From SIG607 sp045648445 (GTDB taxonomy: Bacteria; Bacillota; Clostridia; Oscillospirales; Acutalibacteraceae), in assembly GCA_045648445.1 (NCBI GenBank), contig JAZRNY010000034.1, positions 36,699 through 100,698 of the forward strand: a DNA stretch of 64,000 bases, in the 5' to 3' direction. This document shows, one piece after another, positions 1 to 7,443 of the stretch (within the stretch, counting starts at the first letter, position 1; every line of letters begins with the position of its first letter). The translations under genes were made by a program, and so were the position numbers. Under the pieces are notes generated by a model. It saw only the letters and a list, made by a program, of their open reading frames with translations. It searched no databases and was not told the DNA's origin.

Positions 1-1
1 A

Positions 2-682
2 ATTGAACCGGGCGCTATTTGGTCCTTTAACGGCTGTACAGGTAACAGTAATCTTGCTTCGGGCGGATGGGTTCCTGCAAAGGTTATTTCCGGCGGTCAG
101 TTTACTAACGGTTACGGCGGCGGTATCTGTCAGGCAAGTACCACTATTTATAATGCGGCTCTTCGCGCAAACCTTGCTATAGATACCCGTTTTAATCACA
201 CCTATCCCTCTACCTACTGTAAGGTTGGTTTTGATGCTACCGTTGACTATCCGAGTAAAGACTTAAAACTTAAAAATAATACAGGTTATCCCGTATATAT
301 TCAGTGTATTATGGATGGCAGAAAATTGACTGTAAATATTTACGGTTGTCCCGATAACACCTACGACGAAATCACTTTTGAAAGCAGTACCGTAAAACGC
401 GTTCCGGGCAGTTATTACGACGTAGTAGCATATAGAATTCTTTGGAAAGACGGCGAAGTTATTAAACGCGAACAACTTATTAGTTCTCGTTATTCCTTAA
501 AAGATCCTAATGCTTCTTCAAGTAGTGAAGGCAGTAGCAGTGAGGGTAGCAGTAGTGATGATAGTAGCGGAAGCGACAGTTCGGATGATAGTTCTGAGAT
601 AATTCCCGATCCTACTCCTACACCCGATCCTACTCCCGAACCCGAGCCAACTCCCGACGATACTGTGCAACAAGCAGCGTAA
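2..682 (+). CDS. VanW family protein, C-terminal part (5' truncated by window edge)
   Basis: The frame is open from the second base of the window, so the start lies upstream. The visible 226 residues carry the VanW signature GGGICQASTTIYNAAL near residue 45, followed by a beta-rich G5-like stretch around the Gly-Tyr-Pro-Val-Tyr segment. The last 60 residues are a low-complexity Ser/Asp/Glu-rich then Pro/Thr tail, typical of cell-envelope proteins. VanW proteins accompany some vancomycin-resistance clusters but are widespread in Clostridia as secreted or wall-associated proteins of unknown biochemistry, and no other van gene is seen here. The signal peptide and N-terminal domain cannot be judged. 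A strong terminator follows directly. Confidence 0.88.
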   Translation: MEPGAIWSFNGCTGNSNLASGGWVPAKVISGGQFTNGYGGGICQASTTIYNAALRANLAIDTRFNHTYPSTYCKVGFDATVDYPSKDLKLKNNTGYPVYIQCIMDGRKLTVNIYGCPDNTYDEITFESSTVKRVPGSYYDVVAYRILWKDGEVIKREQLISSRYSLKDPNASSSSEGSSSEGSSSDDSSGSDSSDDSSEIIPDPTPTPDPTPEPEPTPDDTVQQAA

Positions 683-686
683 TAAA

Positions 687-720
687 AAACCCGAGAATTT
701 ATTCTCGGGTTTTATTTTTT
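687..720 (+). terminator. Intrinsic terminator of the VanW gene
   Basis: The arms AAACCCGAGAAT and ATTCTCGGGTTT are perfectly complementary over 12 bp with a 2-base loop, and an AT-rich run ending in six T follows. Confidence 0.93.
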
Positions 721-786
721 ATGTCGGTGAATGTCGCATATTAAAATGTTAAAATTGGGTTGTAGGGCACAAAAAAGGAGAAGATA

Positions 787-1002
787 ATGAGTAAAGAAAT
801 ACTAATTGCTTTTATTTCTTTTCTTGGTACTATGATGGGAACTTTAGGCGGCATTGTGGCTTCTGCAAAACTGACAAACTACCGTATCAGTGAACTTGAA
901 AAAAAGGTGGAACTTCATAATAATTTTGCCAGACGCGTTCCCGTTATCGAAGAAAAAATAAAGGTTATTAATCATCGACTGACCGATTTGGAAAAACAAT
1001 AA
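787..1002 (+). CDS. Small membrane protein with C-terminal coiled coil (holin-like, uncertain)
   Basis: This 71-residue protein has one N-terminal hydrophobic segment (about residues 5-27, with small Gly/Ala residues) and a charged amphipathic C-terminus with heptad-like Leu/Ile spacing (about 34-70). A good Shine-Dalgarno (AAAAAGGAG) sits 7 bases before the ATG. The layout resembles small phage-type XhlA/holin-associated proteins that many Clostridia keep as single genes. No lysis cassette, endolysin or phage structural gene is nearby, so a lytic role is not supported. It has its own terminator, shared with proS. The function is unknown. Confidence 0.7.
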   Translation: MSKEILIAFISFLGTMMGTLGGIVASAKLTNYRISELEKKVELHNNFARRVPVIEEKIKVINHRLTDLEKQ

Positions 1003-1004
1003 AC

Positions 1005-1038
1005 AAAACCCGTAAACCTTAATTGGTTTACGGGTTTT
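1005..1038. terminator. Bidirectional terminator between the small membrane gene and proS
   Basis: The arms AAAACCCGTAAACC and GGTTTACGGGTTTT are perfectly complementary over 14 bp, with A-runs on one side and T-runs on the other. It therefore serves the two convergent genes. Confidence 0.92.
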
Positions 1039-1042
1039 AATA

Positions 1043-2476
1043 TTAATATGCTTTGCCCCAAAATACCATTTGTTTTGCAGGTTTTGAGCAACAAACACAT
1101 TTGTCACTGATTTTTTCCTGTTCAAAGGGCATACATCTTGAAGAAACACCTGCTTTTTCTTTAAGGGTTTCTTCACAGGCTCTGTCTCCACACCACATAG
1201 CCTTTATGAAACCGGGCTTTGTGTCGGCAATCTGAGTCATTTCTTCTAAAGTGGTTGCCTGATAAGTTTTTTCGGTTCTGTTAGCAAGCGCCTTGTTGTA
1301 AAGTCCGTCGCGAACTGCATCAAGAAGTTTTAATACTTCTTCTTCAAGGTTGTCAAGGCTTACTACCGTCTTTTCGCCGTTATCTCTGCGAACAATAATA
1401 CATTGATTATTTTCGATGTCACGGGGACCGAGTTCAAGACGTAGGGGAACACCCTTCATTTCATATTCGGCAAATTTCCAACCGGGCGAATTATCGGTAG
1501 TATCAATTTTTGCTCTGCATACCTTTTTCATTCTCTCATAAACTTCGGTTGCTTTTTCGGTAACGCCTTCTTTGTGGGAAGCAATAGGTACGATAACAAG
1601 TTGTATAGGAGCAACTGCAGGGGGGAGAACAAGTCCGTTATCGTCGCCGTGTGTCATTATGATCGCGCCTATAAGACGGGTAGAAACGCCCCAAGAAGTT
1701 TGGAAAGGTGTTGAAAGTTTGTTATCTTTATCGGCAAACTGAATTCCGAAAGCCTTTGCGAAACCGTCGCCAAAGAAGTGAGAAGTACCGCTTTGAAGTG
1801 CTTTTCCGTCGTGCATCATTGCTTCTATTGTATATGTATTAACAGCGCCTGCAAAACGTTCTTTTTCGGTTTTAACGCCCTTTATAACGGGAATAGCCAA
1901 ATATTTTTCGGCAAATTCCGCATAAACGTTAAGCATTTGAATTGTTTCTGCCTGTGCTTCTTCAGCAGTTGCGTGAATGGTATGACCTTCTTGCCAATGG
2001 AATTCACGGGAACGAAGGAAAGGACGTGTAGTCTTTTCCCATCTTACGACACTGCACCATTGATTATAAAGTTTAGGTAAATCTCTGTAAGAATGAATAA
2101 TATTTTTATAGTGGTCGCAGAAAAGGGTTTCGGAAGTAGGACGAACACAAAGTTTTTCCTCTAATTTTTCATTACCGCCGTGTGTTACCCAAGCAACTTC
2201 GGGAGCGAAACCTTCAACGTGGTCTTTTTCTTTTTGTAAAAGACTTTCGGGAATAAACATAGGCATAGATACGTTTTCGTGACCTGTTTCCTTAAACATA
2301 CCGTCCATTATTTTTTGAATGTTTTCCCAAATTGCCCAACCGTAAGGACGTATAATCATACAACCCTTTACCGAAGAGTAATCCATAAGTTCTGCTTTTG
2401 ATACAACGTCAGTGTACCATTTTGCGAAATCTTCGTCCATAGACGTAATTTCTTTAACTAATTTTTCTTTTGCCAT
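1043..2476 (-). CDS. proS: Prolyl-tRNA synthetase, archaeal/eukaryal-like type
   Basis: ProRS charges tRNA-Pro with proline in the cytoplasm. The 477-residue length, the lack of the long editing insertion of bacterial-type ProRS, and the C-terminus ending in Ala-Tyr mark the short archaeal/eukaryal-like form (ProS type 3) found in many Clostridia. The class II catalytic core is visible: a motif 2 region with RWEKTTRPFLRSREFHWQEG around residues 145-165, and a motif 3 region with GDDNGLVLPP further on. Cysteines near the C-terminus (CGDRACEE and CVCC) fit the zinc-type C-terminal domain of this class. It is monocistronic, with its own promoter about 30 bases upstream. There is no room for a T-box leader. 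Confidence 0.97.
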   Translation of the reverse strand: MAKEKLVKEITSMDEDFAKWYTDVVSKAELMDYSSVKGCMIIRPYGWAIWENIQKIMDGMFKETGHENVSMPMFIPESLLQKEKDHVEGFAPEVAWVTHGGNEKLEEKLCVRPTSETLFCDHYKNIIHSYRDLPKLYNQWCSVVRWEKTTRPFLRSREFHWQEGHTIHATAEEAQAETIQMLNVYAEFAEKYLAIPVIKGVKTEKERFAGAVNTYTIEAMMHDGKALQSGTSHFFGDGFAKAFGIQFADKDNKLSTPFQTSWGVSTRLIGAIIMTHGDDNGLVLPPAVAPIQLVIVPIASHKEGVTEKATEVYERMKKVCRAKIDTTDNSPGWKFAEYEMKGVPLRLELGPRDIENNQCIIVRRDNGEKTVVSLDNLEEEVLKLLDAVRDGLYNKALANRTEKTYQATTLEEMTQIADTKPGFIKAMWCGDRACEETLKEKAGVSSRCMPFEQEKISDKCVCCSKPAKQMVFWGKAY

Positions 2477-2509
2477 TCATATCACCATATTAAATAAATA
2501 TCATATGAT

Positions 2510-2538
2510 ATTATACTTTATATAATAAATTTTTGCAA
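2510..2538 (-). promoter_or_regulatory. Predicted sigma-A promoter of proS
   Basis: On the minus strand TTGCAA (2533-2538) and TATAAT (2510-2515) are separated by 17 bases, just upstream of the proS start. It lies back to back with the acpP promoter. Confidence 0.7.
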
Positions 2539-2575
2539 CCATATTTTGCTTTCTTTGTCAAAAACAAAAAAACTA

Positions 2576-2604
2576 TTGACAAAATAGCATTTTTTTCATA
2601 TTAT
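2576..2604 (+). promoter_or_regulatory. Predicted sigma-A promoter of acpP
   Basis: TTGACA (2576-2581), a 17-base spacer and TATTAT (2599-2604) lie about 50 bases before the acpP start. I found no obvious FapR-type operator here. Confidence 0.75.
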
Positions 2605-2653
2605 TTTCTTAGTAAACATATTGTTTATTATCAATAATTAAAGGAGTATTCAA

Positions 2654-2881
2654 ATGATTCTCGAAAGACTTAAAGAAATTGTTGCTGAGCAACTTGAAAT
2701 TGATGCAGAAACTATTACTGCTGAAACCAGACTTAATGAAGATCTTAACGCCGATAGCCTTGACGTAGTTGAAATGCTTATGGCTTTGGAAGATGAATTC
2801 GGCGTAGACATTCCCGATGAGGAAATCGAAAAGATGAAAACCATCGGCGACGTTGTTTCTTTTATTGAAGCAAACAAATAA
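2654..2881 (+). CDS. acpP: Acyl carrier protein
   Basis: A 75-residue acidic protein with the phosphopantetheine attachment motif DSLDVVEM; the modified serine is about residue 36. ACP carries growing acyl chains as thioesters in fatty-acid synthesis. The length and the acidic helices II and III (EDEFGVDIPDEE) are typical. The start is supported by AAAGGAG 8 bases upstream. The gene stands alone here between its own promoter and terminator and is not next to fab genes within the window. Confidence 0.96.
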   Translation: MILERLKEIVAEQLEIDAETITAETRLNEDLNADSLDVVEMLMALEDEFGVDIPDEEIEKMKTIGDVVSFIEANK

Positions 2882-2892
2882 TTTAATATAAC

Positions 2893-2927
2893 AAAAAAGT
2901 TCCGAAGGTGACTTCGGAACTTTTTTT
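2893..2927 (+). terminator. Intrinsic terminator of acpP
   Basis: The arm AGTTCCGAAG pairs with CTTCGGAACT across a GTGA loop, with flanking A6 and T7 tracts, so it can act in both directions. The stop codon of the convergent small membrane gene lies inside the T tract. Confidence 0.95.
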
Positions 2928-3099
2928 ATGCGTAGTATTTGCTTATGCTTTTGTTGCCTTTAATAACCTTAAAACGACGGCGCTTAATATTTCTGATAAA
3001 TCTTTTTTCAAAGGCTATAAGTTTTTTCTCGTTAAAAAGACACCAAACGGTAAAGCCTACTGCAAATATCTCTAAAATGCTTATTATTACTAAATTCAT
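2926..3099 (-). CDS. Small basic membrane protein, predicted SOS-regulated
   Basis: This 57-residue protein has one hydrophobic segment (about residues 2-24) followed by a strongly basic tail containing RNIKRRRFK. I take the ATG preceded by GGGAGG at 8 bases as the start; an upstream in-frame ATG exists but has no such site. Expression is unusually well supported for so small a frame, because a perfect consensus promoter lies upstream and a LexA/DinR-type palindrome sits in the 5' leader. Small single-pass membrane proteins under LexA control are known as division inhibitors in other bacteria (SidA, DidA; YneA is a larger analogue). Homology to those is not visible, so that function is inference. 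Confidence 0.72.
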   Translation of the reverse strand: MNLVIISILEIFAVGFTVWCLFNEKKLIAFEKRFIRNIKRRRFKVIKGNKSISKYYA

Positions 3100-3117
3100 A
3101 CTGATTTCCTCCCAAAA

Positions 3118-3129
3118 GAACATTTGTTC
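3118..3129. promoter_or_regulatory. LexA/DinR-type SOS box
   Basis: The palindrome GAACATTTGTTC (GAACAAATGTTC on the coding strand) fits the Gram-positive DinR box GAAC-RNRY-GTTC. It lies between the predicted transcription start and the ribosome-binding site of the small membrane gene, where bound LexA would block transcription. Confidence 0.65.
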
Positions 3130-3144
3130 TTTTTCTATAATTTT

Positions 3145-3173
3145 ATTATAAACTGTATTTTCGAGTTTGTCAA
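3145..3173 (-). promoter_or_regulatory. Consensus sigma-A promoter of the small membrane protein
   Basis: On the minus strand a perfect TTGACA (3168-3173) and a perfect TATAAT (3145-3150) are separated by 17 bases. Confidence 0.85.
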
Positions 3174-3634
3174 GAGTTTTTTATAATGTTTTTTTATCTC
3201 CTTTCTGATTACATTATACAGGAGGCAACGTACCATAAAAGGTACTTTAGTCTACTGTTATAGAGAATAATCCTTCCCCTTGCTTCGCAGTTATATTCGC
3301 GATGTAAACAAAGCAACAATGTAAACAATACTTTATATATATTATTTTCTAATAAAAAAATATAATATTTTTTTTAAAATTAAATCTTTTATAGAAACGT
3401 TGTTTACAATGTTTACATTTGGCTAAAAGCCTTTATTTATAAGGGTTTTGATGTAAACAACGATGTAAACAACGTGTAAACATTCTCGGCATTGTTGTTT
3501 AATTTTGCCTCGAACTCAAACTTGAAGGATAGGCGGTGGCTCCTTTGCACAATGAAAAACAAAAATTCTAAATAATAGAATACCGCTACGGAATCCGTAG
3601 TAGCGAGCGTTTTTGCGTTATGTTTATAACGCAA
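3174..3634. other. Non-coding stretch with TGTAAACA cluster
   Basis: No convincing gene is seen. The stretch is AT-rich and contains seven exact copies of the octamer TGTAAACA or its complement, starting at 3303, 3320, 3401, 3410, 3452, 3464 and 3475. The complement-orientation pair lies in the middle. The clustering resembles replication iterons or the remnant of a primase-type phage gene end, but no replication gene is nearby. Its role is unknown. Confidence 0.5.
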
Positions 3635-3663
3635 TTGACTTTTCGTAAATAAAGGTTTAAAAT
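3614..3663 (+). promoter_or_regulatory. Predicted promoter and palindrome upstream of the large LRR protein
   Basis: TTGACT (3635-3640), a 17-base spacer and TAAAAT (3658-3663) form a sigma-A type promoter. A perfect inverted repeat, TGCGTTA and TAACGCA (3614-3620 and 3627-3633), abuts the -35 box and could bind a regulator. Confidence 0.55.
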
Positions 3664-3700
3664 ATCTACGTAATAAAAAACAAAAGGGGATTTGCTACAA

Positions 3701-6586
3701 ATGAAAAAGGTTTTATCAATTATAATCTGCCTTGCTCTTATTCTTGCGGCATTGCCACTGCAGTCACTAAACGTTTCTGCGGCAACCAGCGGTACTACAG
3801 GAAGTTGTACTTGGTCGCTTGAAGGTACCGTCCTTACTATTAGTGGTAATGGTGCGATGGCAAATTATTACTCTTATTCATCTTCACCATGGGGAAGAAG
3901 TATAACTCAAGTAATAATACAAAACGGTGTAACAAGTATAGGAAGTAGGGCATTTGAAGATTGCGATTCCCTAGAAACTATAACCATCCCCGATAGCGTA
4001 ACAAGTATAGGAGATTATGCATTTTATTATTGCGATTCCCTTACAAATATTACTATACCCAATAGCGTAACAAGTATAGGATATAGAGCATTTTCTAATT
4101 GCTCTTCCCTTACAAGTATAACCATCCCCGATAGCATAACAAGTATAGGAAGTTCTGCATTTTGGAATTGCGATTCCCTAAAAACTATAACCATCCCCGA
4201 TAGTGTAACAAGTATAGGAAGTGGGGCATTTTATTGTTGCTTATCTCTTACAAGCGTAATTATCCCTGATAGTGTAACAAGTATAGGCGATTATGCATTT
4301 TATAATTGTTCTTCCCTTACAAGTGTAATTATCCCTGATAGTGTAACAAGTATAGGAGTGGATGCATTTTATTATTGCGAATCCCTTGCAAGTGTAACCA
4401 TACCTGATAGTGTGACAAGTATAGGAGGTGGTGTATTTAGCGGTTGTTCATCCCTTACAAGTATAACCATACCTGATAGCGTAACAAGTATAGATAGTTC
4501 TGCATTTTCTGATTGCACATCTCTTACCAGCGTAACTATTGGTGATAGTACAACAAGTATAGGCGATTATGCATTTGAAGGTTGCTCTTCACTGACCTCC
4601 ATAAACATCCCCGATATTGTAACAAGTATAGGAGGTGATGTATTTAGGGGTTGTTCATCTCTTACAAGTATAACCATACCTGATAGCGTAACAAGTATAG
4701 GAGGTGGTGTATTTAGGGGTTGTTCATCCCTTACAAGTATAACCATACCTGATAGCGTAACAAGTATAGGAAATTATGCATTTTATGATTGCACATCCCT
4801 AAAAAGCGTAACCATTCCTAATAATGTAACAAGTATAGGAAATTATGCTTTTTCTTATTGCTCAAAACTCACAAGCGTAACCATTCCTGATAGTGTAATA
4901 AGTATTGGAGATACTGCTTTTTTTTATTGCGATTCACTGTTCTCCGTTACTATAGGTAATAGTGTAACAAGTATTGGAAGTAACGCATTTAGTTGTTGCG
5001 ATTCACTGTTCTCCGTTGCTATAGGTAACAGTGTAACAAGTATTGGAGATCGTGCGTTTTATTTATGCGATTCACTAAGCTCCGTTACCATAGGTAAAAG
5101 TGTAACGAGTATAGGAAGGGAGGCATTTTTTGGGTGCTCTTTAAAAAATGTGTTTTATAAAGGCAGTAGCGAGGATAAAGGAAAAATTACTATAGGGTCA
5201 AATAACTCCTCATTCACCGATGCTACATGGTATTATGATTCTTGTATAGGTCTGGCTGACCATACCTACGATAACTCTTGTGATGGAATATGTAATGTCT
5301 GTGAATATGTCAGAATAATTCCGCACTCTTATGATAATGCTTGTGATACAAAATGCAATATATGCGGATCAGAACGAAATGTTCCTAACCATATATACGA
5401 CAATGATTGCGATAAAGATTGTAATGAATGTGGGTTAGAGAGAGAAGTTCCTGATCACATTTATGACAACGGTTGTGACGCCAACTGTAACAAATGTCAG
5501 TTAAAACGTGAAGTGCCTGGGCACACCTATGACAACACTTGTGATGGAATATGTAATGTCTGTGAATATATTAGAATAATTCCACACTCTTATGATAATG
5601 CTTGTGATACAAAATGCAATATATGCGAATCAGAACGAAATGCTCCTGACCATATATACGACAATGATTGCGATAAAGATTGTAATGAATGTGGGTTAGA
5701 GAGAGAAGTTCCTGATCACATTTATGACAACGATTGTGACGCCAACTGTAACAAATGTCAGTTAAAACGTGAAGTGCCTAGGCACATCTACGTAAAAAAA
5801 GGCGAAAATACCGCAACGTGTAAAACTTGCAATTCATCAAAAACTTTTGATTTCATTATCGCCACCGATGAAGCGATTACATTGTCATATGAAGCGTCGA
5901 AAGAATTTGAATTTTTGATAGAAGACACATCTATAGCAAAGATAACCAATGTTTCAAGTTCTATTGTATCTTTGGGTTCTTATTATAGGCAGTCCAGTAG
6001 TGCTAAAGTGTTATCCGTTTATCCGGGTGAAACGGTTGTTAAAATAGTAGCAACAAATGGTACAGTAATAACATCAAGTTCATTATTGGTTGTTGAGGGT
6101 GAACATCAAATGCAACTCTCAAAAGTATTAAAAGAAGTTAGTTGCACCGAACCGGGCAAGGAATTATATATCTGTAAATTCTGTGATCATCAAGAGGAAA
6201 AAACTATTGAAAATCTCGGACACACTTATGATAACACTTGTGATACTGCTTGCAATGTCTGTGAAGATGTTAGAACAGTTACCCATACTTATGATAATGA
6301 ATGCGATTCAATTTGTAACGTATGTGAATTGGAACGCGAAGTGCCAGACCATAGCCTTGACGAAAACGGAATATGCGGAATCTGCGGTTATATTGCTTAT
6401 ACCCTAGGTGACCTTGACGGTGACGGGAACGTTAACTCTACTGACTTGGCGGTTATGAAGTTATTCCTTGCAGGTTTGAATCAACTCGAAGAATCAAACT
6501 TACTTGCAGGCGACTTAAACGAAGACGGAATTGTTAACGCCACCGACCTTGCTGCTCTAAAACTTAAACTCGCAGGAATAGAATAG
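3701..6586 (+). CDS. Secreted leucine-rich-repeat (BspA-like) protein with Cys-rich repeats and dockerin
   Basis: The start chosen is the ATG after AAAAGGGGA; a TTG three codons earlier is less likely. Domains in order: signal peptide (about 1-27), about 18 LRR_5/BspA repeats of 23 residues with consensus VTSIGxxAFxxCxSLTSVTIPDS (about 65-480), then Cys-rich units of the form HxYDNxCDxxCNxC (about 520-695), an Ig/BIG-like linker, two more Cys-rich units, and a C-terminal type I dockerin with calcium loops DLDGDGNVNSTD and DLNEDGIVNATD. LRR_5 proteins mediate adhesion or ligand binding, and dockerins anchor proteins to cohesin scaffolds. It is an extracellular surface protein; its partner and ligand are unknown. 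It shares LRR and dockerin design with the second such gene in this window. Confidence 0.9.
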   Translation: MKKVLSIIICLALILAALPLQSLNVSAATSGTTGSCTWSLEGTVLTISGNGAMANYYSYSSSPWGRSITQVIIQNGVTSIGSRAFEDCDSLETITIPDSVTSIGDYAFYYCDSLTNITIPNSVTSIGYRAFSNCSSLTSITIPDSITSIGSSAFWNCDSLKTITIPDSVTSIGSGAFYCCLSLTSVIIPDSVTSIGDYAFYNCSSLTSVIIPDSVTSIGVDAFYYCESLASVTIPDSVTSIGGGVFSGCSSLTSITIPDSVTSIDSSAFSDCTSLTSVTIGDSTTSIGDYAFEGCSSLTSINIPDIVTSIGGDVFRGCSSLTSITIPDSVTSIGGGVFRGCSSLTSITIPDSVTSIGNYAFYDCTSLKSVTIPNNVTSIGNYAFSYCSKLTSVTIPDSVISIGDTAFFYCDSLFSVTIGNSVTSIGSNAFSCCDSLFSVAIGNSVTSIGDRAFYLCDSLSSVTIGKSVTSIGREAFFGCSLKNVFYKGSSEDKGKITIGSNNSSFTDATWYYDSCIGLADHTYDNSCDGICNVCEYVRIIPHSYDNACDTKCNICGSERNVPNHIYDNDCDKDCNECGLEREVPDHIYDNGCDANCNKCQLKREVPGHTYDNTCDGICNVCEYIRIIPHSYDNACDTKCNICESERNAPDHIYDNDCDKDCNECGLEREVPDHIYDNDCDANCNKCQLKREVPRHIYVKKGENTATCKTCNSSKTFDFIIATDEAITLSYEASKEFEFLIEDTSIAKITNVSSSIVSLGSYYRQSSSAKVLSVYPGETVVKIVATNGTVITSSSLLVVEGEHQMQLSKVLKEVSCTEPGKELYICKFCDHQEEKTIENLGHTYDNTCDTACNVCEDVRTVTHTYDNECDSICNVCELEREVPDHSLDENGICGICGYIAYTLGDLDGDGNVNSTDLAVMKLFLAGLNQLEESNLLAGDLNEDGIVNATDLAALKLKLAGIE
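5261..5782 (+). repeat. 261-bp tandem duplication within the LRR/dockerin gene
   Basis: Two consecutive copies of 261 bp (5261-5521 and 5522-5782), each encoding four Cys-rich units (87 residues), differ by only a few bases. The near identity indicates a recent tandem duplication that kept the reading frame. Confidence 0.9.
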
Positions 6587-6594
6587 TTGAATTG

Positions 6595-6623
6595 AAAAGA
6601 ACTTGGGGTTTCCGAGTTCTTTT
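6595..6623 (+). terminator. Intrinsic terminator of the LRR/dockerin gene
   Basis: AAAAGAACTTGG pairs with CCGAGTTCTTTT (one G-T pair), followed by a T-rich stretch. Confidence 0.88.
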
Positions 6624-6624
6624 C

Positions 6625-6653
6625 TTGTAAATTTTTTAAAACTATGATATTAT
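6625..6653 (+). promoter_or_regulatory. Possible promoter of the TetR-family gene
   Basis: TTGTAA and TATTAT are separated by 17 bases, directly after the upstream terminator. It would give a very short leader before the start codon. Confidence 0.45.
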
Positions 6654-6671
6654 TTTTAGGGAGTGATACTT

Positions 6672-7259
6672 ATGCCTAAAAAAACTGCTAAAAATACCAT
6701 GGGAAAAATAGTATCGGCTGCGTGGAAACTTTTTTACGAGCAAGGATATGAAGATACAACGGTAGAAGATATTATAAAAGCGTCAGCCACGTCAAAGGGT
6801 TCGTTTTACCATTACTTTGACAGTAAGGATGCTTTGCTTGGTACCCTTGCATATCTTTTTGATGAAAAATACGAAGAACTTGAAAACGCTATAAACACTC
6901 AAATAAACGCAGTGGATATTCTTATATTTTTAAACCGTCAACTTTTTGAAATGATTGAAAGCACCGTTGACCTTGAACTTATTAAAAGACTTTATTCTAC
7001 ACAACTGCTTACCAAAAGTGAAAAGCAACTTCTTGACCACAATAGAGTTTACTATAGATTGCTTAGAAAAATAGTTATTATGGGTCAGGACAAGGGCGAG
7101 ATTACAAAAGAACAGTCGGTTAACGATATTGTTAAATATTACGCCTTTTGCGAAAGGGCGCTAATATACGATTGGTGCCTTTGTAACGGTGATTATTCTT
7201 TAAGCGATTATTCGGCAAAATTACTGCCCTTTTTCCTTAAAAAAATCGAAAAAGCGTAA
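6672..7259 (+). CDS. TetR/AcrR family transcriptional regulator
   Basis: This 195-residue protein has an N-terminal TetR helix-turn-helix (about residues 10-55, with the typical TSKGSFYHYFDSKDALL recognition region). The ligand-binding helical domain behind it has no recognisable specificity. The ATG is preceded by AGGGAG at 8 bases; an in-frame GTG lies 9 bases upstream inside that site. TetR proteins usually repress their own or neighbouring genes. The next gene is a sodium:solute symporter, and symmetrical elements lie between the two, so control of the symporter is a reasonable inference. Confidence 0.9.
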   Translation: MPKKTAKNTMGKIVSAAWKLFYEQGYEDTTVEDIIKASATSKGSFYHYFDSKDALLGTLAYLFDEKYEELENAINTQINAVDILIFLNRQLFEMIESTVDLELIKRLYSTQLLTKSEKQLLDHNRVYYRLLRKIVIMGQDKGEITKEQSVNDIVKYYAFCERALIYDWCLCNGDYSLSDYSAKLLPFFLKKIEKA

Positions 7260-7282
7260 GTTTATTTTTAGTACGATTTTTG

Positions 7283-7381
7283 GTATAGACTACAGTCTAG
7301 TTAAAATTACTTTTAAAACAATATAAAATACACAAAATGCAGAACTATGTACGGAAATTAGTCTATACTTAGTTCTGCATT
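7283..7381. promoter_or_regulatory. Nested inverted repeats, candidate operators
   Basis: Two symmetric elements lie between the regulator and the symporter. TAGACT-AC-AGTCTA (7286-7299) is a perfect small palindrome, with a matching half-site AGTCTATAC at 7360-7368. AATGCAGAACTA (7336-7347) pairs perfectly with TAGTTCTGCATT (7370-7381). The right arm of the second overlaps the -35 box of the symporter promoter. It could be an operator, or in part the regulator's terminator. Confidence 0.5.
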
Positions 7382-7408
7382 GATTTTTGTAAAAAGGTGT
7401 GTTATACT
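7380..7408 (+). promoter_or_regulatory. Predicted promoter of the symporter gene
   Basis: TTGATT (7380-7385), a 17-base spacer and TATACT (7403-7408). Confidence 0.65.
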
Positions 7409-7443
7409 GTTTTTGTTCTATTTTTTAAAGAAGGAGAGATTTT

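Noticed and set aside
1..682. Vancomycin resistance cluster
   Set aside because: A VanW-family domain alone is common in Clostridia; no vanH, vanA/B, vanX, vanS or vanR gene is visible.
787..1002. Prophage signal from the holin-like small protein
   Set aside because: No endolysin, integrase or structural phage genes are near; the gene is isolated with its own terminator next to proS.
3950..5130. Regular 69-bp repetition that could be taken for a CRISPR-like array
   Set aside because: It is the coding sequence of 23-residue leucine-rich repeats in an open frame with signal peptide and dockerin; there are no constant repeats with unique spacers.
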